A stretch of DNA of 20,635 nucleotides, from assembly GCA_031255985.1 (NCBI GenBank), contig JAIRRL010000199.1, positions 1 through 20,635 on the forward strand, given 5' to 3'. Both the position numbers and the translations under genes were made by a program. Shown in pieces: positions 6,714 through 13,111 of the stretch; positions within the stretch are counted from its first letter, which is position 1, and every line of letters begins with the position of its first letter. The notes beneath the pieces were generated by a model. That model was not told the DNA's origin. It worked only from the letters and a program-made list of their open reading frames with translations, and did not search any database. The stretch is from Gracilibacteraceae bacterium (GTDB lineage: Bacteria; Bacillota; Desulfitobacteriia; Desulfitobacteriales; Syntrophobotulaceae).

Positions 6714-7799
6714 ATGGGAAAGTATATACAAAATTTAATTGTTTCCAATCTCATGCGCAAAACATTTGCCGATAACAACCAAATGTGTCTGTATCTGCAA
6801 ATAATAACAGCAACTGTCATCTGCGCGGCTACACATTTGTACATGCTGATTTTTTTTATATGGGCTGAATCTCTGGTTTTTACAGTATACAATATATTTT
6901 CTCTCCTGTTTTACCTGGCGATGTTTTTATTACTGCGCAAAAACCGTTTCACTCTGATCTGCGTTCTGGAGACGACGGAAGTCACGCTGTACGGCGCGGC
7001 TTTTTGCCTGCTCACCGGTCTCGCCACTTACGGTCTCACCTATTTCGTCCTCATAATCATCATGCAGCAGATCGTCCCCTACGGCTCGCCCCAACTGCGC
7101 ACCAAACTGCTCGCGGCCGGGCTTCTGTCCGGCTTCGTCTGCGTGGCGGTCACTTATTATGTACCGCCGATCATCACTTTTAGCGCCGCCGCCACCCATC
7201 TGCTCATGGTTTCCAATATTTTCCTGCTGCTGGTCGGGGTCGTCATCGAACTCTATATCCGCGCCGTGACGGAAAAAATCGTGGAAAACGTCAACGACGC
7301 CTACGTCCGGGAATTGTCCAGCCAGGCGTACACCGACCCGCTGACCGGCCTTTACAACCGCCGCTACGCCGAGATGTTTTTTGAAAAAGCCGCCGTAAAA
7401 AACGAACAGCCGCGCTGTTGCGTGGCGATGATCGACATTGACGATTTTAAAGCCATAAACGACACTTACGGCCACGGCTGCGGCGACGACGTACTCGTCT
7501 TCCTGGCCGGTTTTCTCCGCATGAGCCTGCGTAAAACCGACGTGATCTTCCGCTGGGGCGGGGAGGAATTTCTCATCATCCTGGAGGACGTGGAACTCAC
7601 GCAGGCAAACGATGTCATGGACGGTTTGCGCGACCGTCTCAGCAACGCCGTCATCGCCACCCGGCAGGGGGATCTGCGCGTCACAATCACCGTCGGCCTG
7701 GCCGCGCTGAACTACGCCGCCGTGGCGGAAAGCGTTGAGAGCTGCGACGCCCGCCTGTATGACGGCAAACGGGCCGGCAAAAACCGCGTCGTCATGTAA
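6714..7799 (+). CDS. Membrane-bound diguanylate cyclase (GGDEF domain)
   Basis: The enzyme is predicted to make cyclic di-GMP from two GTP. The first ~185 of 361 residues contain about six hydrophobic segments with short loops and no recognisable extracellular sensor domain. A short helical linker (about 185-205) leads into the GGDEF domain. It opens with YTDPLTGLYNRR (206-217), followed by the metal-binding MIDIDDFKAINDTYGHGCGDD, the signature RWGGEEF (GGEEF at 282-286) and the closing LYDGKRAGKNRV. An inhibitory I-site RxxD (RKTD, 273-276) lies five residues before GGEEF, so product inhibition is expected. The catalytic motif is intact, which supports activity. No EAL or HD-GYP phosphodiesterase is nearby. 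The gene is divergent from the yacL operon, has its own promoter, and converges on ftsQ with a 16-nt gap. Confidence 0.93.
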   Translation: MGKYIQNLIVSNLMRKTFADNNQMCLYLQIITATVICAATHLYMLIFFIWAESLVFTVYNIFSLLFYLAMFLLLRKNRFTLICVLETTEVTLYGAAFCLLTGLATYGLTYFVLIIIMQQIVPYGSPQLRTKLLAAGLLSGFVCVAVTYYVPPIITFSAAATHLLMVSNIFLLLVGVVIELYIRAVTEKIVENVNDAYVRELSSQAYTDPLTGLYNRRYAEMFFEKAAVKNEQPRCCVAMIDIDDFKAINDTYGHGCGDDVLVFLAGFLRMSLRKTDVIFRWGGEEFLIILEDVELTQANDVMDGLRDRLSNAVIATRQGDLRVTITVGLAALNYAAVAESVESCDARLYDGKRAGKNRVVM

Positions 7800-7815
7800 T
7801 AAGTCATGTAGTCCT

Positions 7816-8547
7816 TCAGTTTTCCGGCCCGCCCAGCACCGGCTTGCTGGAAGTCAGGTCGATATACTTAACGCCGGAGGAAACCGGGTCAAACCCGCCG
7901 CCCATGATGAGTTCCAGCAGCAAGGCGAATTTTGCCTCGTACATATCGGACTTGCCGAGACGGACTTCTATGCCGGAAGTCAGAAAAAACACGATCTGAC
8001 TGGCGCTGTTAATATTGATTTCCCCGATCTGGGGGGCGATCTCCGGCGGTATTTGCCGGATCATGTTGAGGACGCTGGTCAAACGGGATGAGTTTATCTG
8101 TTTGCCCGGCTCCGCCGTTTCCTCCGTCTCCAGCCCGGTGACGACCGGCAAACTGACGCGCGGCCAGGACTCATAAATGCGCAGGACAAAGCCCTGTTTG
8201 TCTATCTCAATCGCGCCGCTCCCGTCCGCCTTCAAAATCAGGGCCGCCGGCGTCCGTTCCGTCACGCTGATGACGAGACCGCCCGGAAAATTTTTTTCCA
8301 CCCGCGCGTCGGCTACCATCGGGTTCAGTTTCAGTTTGCTCGTCAGCGCCTCCGTCTCCGCCAGAAAAAGATTATCTCCCGCCTTGACGCCCGCCAGGCG
8401 CAGAACGTCGCTTTCCTGCAGTTGGGCCAGCCCTTCGGTGCGGATGGCGGTTATGGCGAAAAACTGGGAGCGGAGAAAGAGAAAAAAACAGAGCATCAGC
8501 AAACAAAACAGCATCGCCTTTGTCAGCGGCGAAATTTTTTTCTTCAT
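7816..8547 (-). CDS. ftsQ: Cell division protein FtsQ/DivIB
   Basis: FtsQ (DivIB in Gram-positives) is a bitopic division protein that links early and late divisome components through FtsB/FtsL. The 243-residue protein has a basic cytoplasmic tail (MKKKISPLTK), one transmembrane helix (about 11-27), and then a POTRA domain starting FFAITAIRTEGLAQLQESDVL and extending through VEKNFPGGLVISVTERTPAALI. The rest is the beta domain, including VKYIDLTSSKPVLG near the C-terminus. Its ATG overlaps the murB stop as ATGA, which indicates translational coupling. ftsA and ftsZ, often next, are missing: the gene ends against the convergent diguanylate cyclase. I see no terminator in the 16-nt gap. Confidence 0.9.
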   Translation of the reverse strand: MKKKISPLTKAMLFCLLMLCFFLFLRSQFFAITAIRTEGLAQLQESDVLRLAGVKAGDNLFLAETEALTSKLKLNPMVADARVEKNFPGGLVISVTERTPAALILKADGSGAIEIDKQGFVLRIYESWPRVSLPVVTGLETEETAEPGKQINSSRLTSVLNMIRQIPPEIAPQIGEININSASQIVFFLTSGIEVRLGKSDMYEAKFALLLELIMGGGFDPVSSGVKYIDLTSSKPVLGGPEN

Positions 8548-9419
8548 AAAATCTTGATTTCCGTTTCCAGGCGGACGCGGAAACGGCGCTCAACATCGGC
8601 GCGCACGGCGGCGATCAGGGCCGTGATATCGGCGGCCGTCGCTTCGCCCCGGTTGACGATGAAATTCGCGTTGCTGGCGGACACCTCCGCCCCCCCGATC
8701 CGCCGCTTCTTCCAGCCGGCTTGCTCAATCAGGCGGCCGGCGTAATCTCCCGGCGGGTTGCGGAACACGCTGCCGGCGCTCGGCACGGCGCGGGGCTGGG
8801 TCTGGCGCCGCCGTTCCCGGTAATCATCCATGACGCGTCTGACCGCCGCCGGTTCGCCCGGCCGCAAGGACAGCGTGACTTCCGTCACCAGGCGGCCGCA
8901 GGTTTGCAAAGTGCTGCGCCGGTAGGAAAAACCCAGTTCCGATCCGCTCCGCTCCTGGCAGCCGGATTCCGGCGTCCAGATTTGCGCCCGCGCCACCAGG
9001 CCGCTCATATCGCTCCCATAAGCCCCCGCGTTCATGACCACGGCGCCCCCCAGCGTCCCCGGAATCCCGCAGGCGAATTCCAGGCCGCTCAAAGAACGGC
9101 GGGCCGCTTCCCCGGCCAGGGCGGCCAAAGAGCAGCCGGCGCCGGCCCGGACGACATTGTCCCGCCATTCGGCCTGCCGCAGCAAAGTTGTGATCACAAC
9201 GACGCCTTCCCATCCCTCGTCCGGGGCCAGCACATTGGAACCCAGGCCGAGGACGAGCGTCCGCAGACCGCGCTCCCGGCAGCGGCGCAAAACAGAGATT
9301 AATTCTTCCGCGTCCGCCGGCCAAACGACAAAGGAAGCCGGCCCCCCTACCCGCCAGGTCGTCAGTTTGCTCATGGGCACGCCCCGCTCCAGGCGGCCTC
9401 TAATCGTCATACCCTCCAT
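8544..9419 (-). CDS. murB: UDP-N-acetylenolpyruvoylglucosamine reductase
   Basis: MurB uses NADPH and FAD to reduce UDP-GlcNAc-enolpyruvate to UDP-MurNAc, the second committed step of peptidoglycan precursor synthesis. The 291-residue protein shows the FAD-binding N-terminal domain (LTTWRVGGPASFVVWP, LVLGLGSNVL), the central GIPGTLGGAVVMNAGAYG segment, FSYRRS, the catalytic serine in SAGSVFRNP (S217) and a C-terminal acidic residue in RLETEIKIL (E287). The spacing fits the shorter type II enzymes of Gram-positives. The ATG at 9419 is used; GAGGGGG lies about 13 nt upstream, which is long, and a start at 9374 (MSKLTTW) is possible but would leave an unusually short N-terminus. It overlaps ftsQ by 4 nt. 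murC, which usually precedes it, is absent here. Confidence 0.95.
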   Translation of the reverse strand: MEGMTIRGRLERGVPMSKLTTWRVGGPASFVVWPADAEELISVLRRCRERGLRTLVLGLGSNVLAPDEGWEGVVVITTLLRQAEWRDNVVRAGAGCSLAALAGEAARRSLSGLEFACGIPGTLGGAVVMNAGAYGSDMSGLVARAQIWTPESGCQERSGSELGFSYRRSTLQTCGRLVTEVTLSLRPGEPAAVRRVMDDYRERRRQTQPRAVPSAGSVFRNPPGDYAGRLIEQAGWKKRRIGGAEVSASNANFIVNRGEATAADITALIAAVRADVERRFRVRLETEIKIL

Positions 9420-9446
9420 AAATCGTGGTAATCCCCCTCATAATTT

Positions 9447-9536
9447 CCTTAAATCCAGGCTGTTTTTTCTTTAAGTCCAAGCTGTTTTTCCTAAGTTCAG
9501 TCTGCGCTTCTTTAAGTCCAGGCTGTTTTTCCTAAA
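9447..9536. repeat. Degenerate tandem repeat around the murG stop codon
   Basis: Two nearly identical 26-mers, 9470-9495 and 9511-9536 (both beginning TTTAAGTCCARGCTGTTTTT), occur with a third, diverged copy at 9447-9469 and a shortened piece between 9496 and 9510. On the minus strand the copy nearest murG encodes its last residues (KTAWT) and the stop codon, and the others repeat that sequence in the murG-murB gap. An 11-nt core, AAACAGCCTGG on the minus strand, recurs upstream of murG at 10678-10688. Confidence 0.7.
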
Positions 9537-10612
9537 ATTTCCACAATGCGTTCTAACGCTCCCGGCGGAAAAATCTCCCGCGCCTTCTCCCCCATCGCCG
9601 CCAGCCGCGCCGGGTCGGCCAGCAAAGGTTCCAGGCTTTCCCACAGCCTGTCCGCCGTCAGCTCGCAGTCGGGAATGACGAGCGCCCCTCCCCCGGCCGC
9701 GAAAGCCCCGGCGTTATAATCCTGATGCCGCCCCGCCGCGCGCGGATAAGGCACGAGGACAGCCGGGCGCCCGGTCGCCGCCAGCTCCGCCAGCGTCGCC
9801 GCCCCCGCTCTTGTCAGGCAGAGGTCGGCGGCGGCCAGAGCCGCCGGCATTTCATCCAGATAAGGCGTCAGGCGCCAGCCCGGCCGGGCCGCGTCTATCC
9901 CGGCCGCGTCTATCGCCGCCATAATCTGCTCATGCAAGCTCCGTCCCGTCGCCCAAATCAGCTGCCAACGCGGCCTTTCGGCCAGACGGGGCAGCAGGCC
10001 GAGCAAAGCCTTATTCAAACTGAGGGCGCCGCGGCTGCCGCCCGTAACCAGCAAAACCGGCCGGGCGGGGTCGAGACCGAGCGCCGCCCGGCCGGCGGCT
10101 CTGGTCGGAAGCCCGATTTCCGGGCGCACCGGCAGTCCCGTCACATGAACGTTCCGCCGCCGGTAATAGGCGGCGCTGGCGGCAAAAGTCAGCATGACGG
10201 CCCGCGCCACGCGGCCCAAAACCCGGTTGGTCAGTCCGGGCAAGGCGTTTTGTTCGTGGATGGCCGTCGGAATCCCGAAAAAAGCGGCGCTGAGAACGAC
10301 CGGCCCGGAAACATAGCCGCCCGTCCCGACCACCAGGTCGGGCGCGAACTCCCGGAAAATCCGCTTGGATTCCCCCAGCGCCTTGCAGGACGCGCCCACC
10401 GCCCGCAGCAAAGCCGGACTCAGGCGGCGGGGCAGGCTGCGCCCGGAAATCCCGCGGAATTCCCAGCCGGCCGCCGGCACAATCCCGGCCTCCATGCCTT
10501 CCCGCGTGCCGACATAGAGGATTTCCGCCCCCCGGCCGGCTAATCCGGCCGCAATGGCCAGCGCCGGATAAATATGTCCTCCCGTGCCGCCGCCCGTTAA
10601 AATGACGCGCAT
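9512..10612 (-). CDS. murG: UDP-GlcNAc:MurNAc-(pentapeptide) pyrophosphoryl-undecaprenol GlcNAc transferase
   Basis: MurG adds GlcNAc to lipid I to make lipid II at the inner face of the membrane. The 366-residue protein carries the family motifs in order: TGGGTGGHIYPALA near the N-terminus, GTGGYVSGP, HEQNALPGLTNR, VTGGSRGALSLN, TRAGAATLAEL and PYPRAAGRHQDYNA, the last two forming the UDP-GlcNAc site. Length is typical. The ATG at 10612 follows GCGAGG directly, and a stronger AAGGAGG lies about 19 nt upstream, so the ribosome-binding site is unusual. murB follows in the same direction after a 92-nt gap filled with repeats. Upstream is the divergent sulfatase rather than ftsW or murD. A possible -10 (TATAAC, minus, 10720-10715) overlaps the sulfatase promoter. 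Confidence 0.96.
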   Translation of the reverse strand: MRVILTGGGTGGHIYPALAIAAGLAGRGAEILYVGTREGMEAGIVPAAGWEFRGISGRSLPRRLSPALLRAVGASCKALGESKRIFREFAPDLVVGTGGYVSGPVVLSAAFFGIPTAIHEQNALPGLTNRVLGRVARAVMLTFAASAAYYRRRNVHVTGLPVRPEIGLPTRAAGRAALGLDPARPVLLVTGGSRGALSLNKALLGLLPRLAERPRWQLIWATGRSLHEQIMAAIDAAGIDAARPGWRLTPYLDEMPAALAAADLCLTRAGAATLAELAATGRPAVLVPYPRAAGRHQDYNAGAFAAGGGALVIPDCELTADRLWESLEPLLADPARLAAMGEKAREIFPPGALERIVEILGKTAWT

Positions 10613-10693
10613 CCTCGCCGTGTCCCTTCAACCTCCTTCCTGCGCCGCCTGCGCCTCTGCCCCGCCGTTCTCCGGCCCCAGGCTGTTTCTCTG

Positions 10694-10722
10694 TTTACTT
10701 TTTCCCTTTTTTTTGTTATAAT
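10694..10722 (+). promoter_or_regulatory. Promoter for the sulfatase gene
   Basis: TTTACT (10694-10699) and TATAAT (10717-10722) are separated by 17 bp, a near-consensus housekeeping promoter about 33 nt before the TTG start at 10756. A minus-strand TATAAC (10720-10715) overlaps the -10 box, so the divergent murG transcript may start from the same spot. Confidence 0.65.
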
Positions 10723-10755
10723 GTATTAAAGTCAGAGCAGACAGGAGAGATTTCA

Positions 10756-12204
10756 TTGCTGTTCATCTTTTACGCCGCAACCGCCGCTCTGGCGGCAGCG
10801 CTGATTTTTTGCGCCTCTTTCTGGCTGCCGGCGACTTTCGGCCAAGTGGACGCCGACCAAATCCTGTTTCAGGCGCGCGTTCCCGCCAAAGGGGCCGATC
10901 CCGCGCTGGTGCGCTCCTTCGTCGCCCGTTGCCTGCTGCCCGCGCTGGCCGTCGCCGCCGCGGCGGCTATCGCGGCGGCGGTCGCCTGGCAACGCCATCA
11001 TCCGTCCGGTTTACCCGCGATAATTCTGGCGTTGCCGCTCGTACCGGCGGGCGCGGCGGCGGCGTTTTTTCTGCGCCGCTTCGGCTTCATCGCCTACAGC
11101 CGCGCCGCAACCGCCGAAAACAGCTTTATCGCCGGTCATTACCGCCTTCCGTCCCCCGGCGAGCTGGTATTCCCCTCCCGCCGCCGCAACTTGCTGTATA
11201 TTTTCCTGGAGTCGATGGAATCCTCTTTCGCCGGCCAGGCGGAAGGCGGAGCCCTGCCTGGGAACGTCATCCCCGAACTCACGGCGCTGGCCGCCCGCGG
11301 CGTTAATTTCTCCCATACGGGCGGCCTCGGCGGCGCCGCCGCCGTCCGGCAAACCGGCTGGACCGTGGCCGGAATGTGCGCCCAACACGCCGCCCTGCCG
11401 CTGAAAGTCCCTTTCGGGGAAAAAGTGCATGGCGCCGGTTCGCCGTTTTTGCCGGGCGCCGTGGCTCTGGGCGACGTTCTCGCCGCCGCCGGCTATAACC
11501 AGACTTTGCTGCTCGGCTCCGACGCCGCTTACAGCGGCCGGAGCAATTTCTACAGCCAGCACGGCAACTTCCGCCTGTTCGACTCGCGGGCGGCGGCGGC
11601 CGCCGGGCTTATCCCCCCCAATTACCGGGTGCGCTGGGGTTTCGAGGACGAAAAGCTTTACGCCTACGCCAAAGAAGAATTGCTGCGCCTGGCGGCGGCG
11701 AAAGAGCCTTTTCACCTGACCATGCTGACAGTCGATACGCATACGCCCGGCGGCTACCGCTGCCCGCTCTGCCCCGACCTCTGGCCCCACCGTTACCTGA
11801 ACGCCCTGGCTTGCGCCGACAGGCAGATCGCTGATTTTATCCGCTGGGTGCTGGCGCGGGATTTCGCGGCCGACACGACAATCGTCGTCGCCGGCGACCA
11901 CCTGAGCATGGAACCCAGCCTGGTCAAGCTTATTGACAAAAATTACCAAAGAACTGTGTATAACGTATTCCTGGGTGCGGTTCCCGCGGCCAGCAACCAC
12001 AAAAACAGGCGGTTTACCGTTTTTGATCTGCTGCCTACAACTCTGGCGGCCATGGGCGTCAAAATCGCCGGCGAGCGCTTCGGGCTGGGCGTCAATCTGT
12101 TCTGCGGCGCTCCCACCTTGCTCGAAACCTACGGGCTGGAAACCCTGAACCGCGGGCTGAGCGGCCGCTCGGACTATTACCGGCAAAAACTGTTCAGGGC
12201 GTGA
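10756..12204 (+). CDS. Membrane sulfatase of the LTA synthase / phosphoglycerol transferase family
   Basis: It probably transfers phosphoglycerol (or phosphoethanolamine) groups onto a cell-envelope glycan or lipid outside the membrane. The start is TTG 10756, with AGGAGAG (10743-10749) eight nt upstream of it by the GGAG core. About three hydrophobic segments (roughly 1-25, 58-78, 87-106) precede an extracytoplasmic sulfatase domain: NLLYIFLESMESSF (metal ligand E152), RQTGWTVAGMCAQH (candidate nucleophile T200), LLGSDAAYSG, TVDTHTPGGY (H329) and VVAGDHLSM (D381, H382). The TGWTVAGM form resembles OpgB/MdoB phosphoglycerol transferases more than classical LtaS. With 482 residues it is shorter than LtaS because there are fewer membrane helices. 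A CPLC pair (C336, C339) follows the histidine motif. The substrate cannot be told from sequence. The gene overlaps the convergent isomerase gene by 11 nt. Confidence 0.82.
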   Translation: MLFIFYAATAALAAALIFCASFWLPATFGQVDADQILFQARVPAKGADPALVRSFVARCLLPALAVAAAAAIAAAVAWQRHHPSGLPAIILALPLVPAGAAAAFFLRRFGFIAYSRAATAENSFIAGHYRLPSPGELVFPSRRRNLLYIFLESMESSFAGQAEGGALPGNVIPELTALAARGVNFSHTGGLGGAAAVRQTGWTVAGMCAQHAALPLKVPFGEKVHGAGSPFLPGAVALGDVLAAAGYNQTLLLGSDAAYSGRSNFYSQHGNFRLFDSRAAAAAGLIPPNYRVRWGFEDEKLYAYAKEELLRLAAAKEPFHLTMLTVDTHTPGGYRCPLCPDLWPHRYLNALACADRQIADFIRWVLARDFAADTTIVVAGDHLSMEPSLVKLIDKNYQRTVYNVFLGAVPAASNHKNRRFTVFDLLPTTLAAMGVKIAGERFGLGVNLFCGAPTLLETYGLETLNRGLSGRSDYYRQKLFRA

Positions 12205-13012
12205 GCGGCGCAGCGCCGGCCGGCGACCGCAAGTCAAAGCCAAAATCGGTCAGCCAGCGCAAAGAAGCCGTCGTACCGGCGGCCGGAATATATTCCATCC
12301 CGACAAAACCGTCATAGCCCAGTTCCGCCAGCGCCGCAAACCAGGCGCGGAAATCCACCGACCCTGTCCCCGGCTCGTGTCGCCCCGGCCAGTCGGCTAT
12401 TTGCACATGACCAAGCAGCGGGGCGCAGGCCCGGAGTTCACCCAGCAAATCCCGCTCCATTTGCGCTTCGTGGTAAACATCGTATTGCAGATAAACATTG
12501 CCGCAACCCAGGCGTCTCAGAAAATCCGCCGCCTTAGTCGCGTCGTTCAGGTAAAACGCCGGATTGTCCTTGCCGTTCAGCGGCTCCACCATCAGCAGGC
12601 GCTTGTCTTTAGCCATTTCCCCGGCGGCGTAGCTGAGGTTTTCCGCCAGATTGTCCTCAATCCGGGCTTTTTCCGCCCCGGCCGGCGCGTTCCCGGTCAG
12701 GCAGTTCACGCGCTGAACATTCAGCGCCGCCGCCGCTTCCAGCGCCCGGCTCACGCCGAGACGAAACTCGTCCCGTCTGGCCGGATCGGCGGCCAGTCCC
12801 CTGTCGCCTGCGTCCCAATCGCCGTCAGGCATGTTGATCAGCACGGCTTCCAGGCCGCAAGCGTCCAGCCGCTGCCTGATCTCCCGCAAATCGTAATCAT
12901 AAGGAGATTTAAACTCCACATAACGGAATCCTGCGGCCGCCGCCGCCTGAAACCGGTCAAGGAACGGCGCCTCCGTAAAAAGAAATCCCAGATTGGCGCT
13001 GAATCGCGGCAT
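12194..13012 (-). CDS. Hydroxypyruvate isomerase-like TIM-barrel sugar isomerase
   Basis: The protein belongs to the xylose-isomerase-like TIM-barrel family that includes hydroxypyruvate isomerase (Hyi) and 2-oxotetronate isomerase (OtnI). The N-terminus PRFSANLGFLFTEAPFLDRF is characteristic of the group, and the four expected metal ligands are present: E143 (MVEPLNG), D178 (QYDVYHEAQ), Q204 (HVQIADWPGRHEPGTG) and E240 (GMEYIP). At 272 residues it is slightly longer than Hyi because of an Ala/Pro-rich tail that overlaps the sulfatase 3' end. GGAGGAGGAG directly precedes the ATG at 13012. It is monocistronic with its own strong promoter. No glyoxylate carboligase, tartronate semialdehyde reductase or tetronate kinase gene is nearby, so the real substrate is uncertain. 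Confidence 0.85.
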   Translation of the reverse strand: MPRFSANLGFLFTEAPFLDRFQAAAAAGFRYVEFKSPYDYDLREIRQRLDACGLEAVLINMPDGDWDAGDRGLAADPARRDEFRLGVSRALEAAAALNVQRVNCLTGNAPAGAEKARIEDNLAENLSYAAGEMAKDKRLLMVEPLNGKDNPAFYLNDATKAADFLRRLGCGNVYLQYDVYHEAQMERDLLGELRACAPLLGHVQIADWPGRHEPGTGSVDFRAWFAALAELGYDGFVGMEYIPAAGTTASLRWLTDFGFDLRSPAGAAPLTP

Positions 13013-13042
13013 GATCTCCTCCTCCTTTCTTTGCCTGGCCTT

Positions 13043-13071
13043 ATTTTACACGCCGCAACGGCAATTGTAAA
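13043..13071 (-). promoter_or_regulatory. Promoter for the isomerase gene
   Basis: On the minus strand TTTACA (13071-13066), 17 bp and TAAAAT (13048-13043) form a near-consensus promoter about 31 nt upstream of the isomerase ATG. Its -35 abuts the hairpin that ends the glmS operon. The spacer edges (ATT after the -35, GCGTG before the -10) match those of the cdaA promoter. Confidence 0.75.
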
Positions 13072-13096
13072 GCGCCGCGGTATCAAGGCGCGGCGC
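13072..13096 (-). terminator. GC-rich hairpin downstream of glmS
   Basis: On the minus strand an 8-bp stem GCGCCGCG/CGCGGCGC with a 9-nt loop lies 15 nt past the glmS stop and is followed by TTTACAATT. The U tract is short (three T), so termination strength is uncertain. The T residues double as the -35 box of the isomerase promoter. Confidence 0.6.
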
Positions 13097-13111
13097 CCAG
13101 GCGTTATTTTT

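Noticed and set aside
7791..7811. Repeated GTCATGTA at the end of the diguanylate cyclase gene
   Set aside because: The repeat is only 8 nt and may be chance. It is too short to count with the addB and murG cases.
10628..10756. Minus-strand 42-residue frame ending just before murG, with a Lys-rich segment that could be an ftsW tail
   Set aside because: It overlaps the sulfatase promoter, has no membrane segment or FtsW motif, and lacks a convincing ribosome-binding site. A remnant is possible but not supported.
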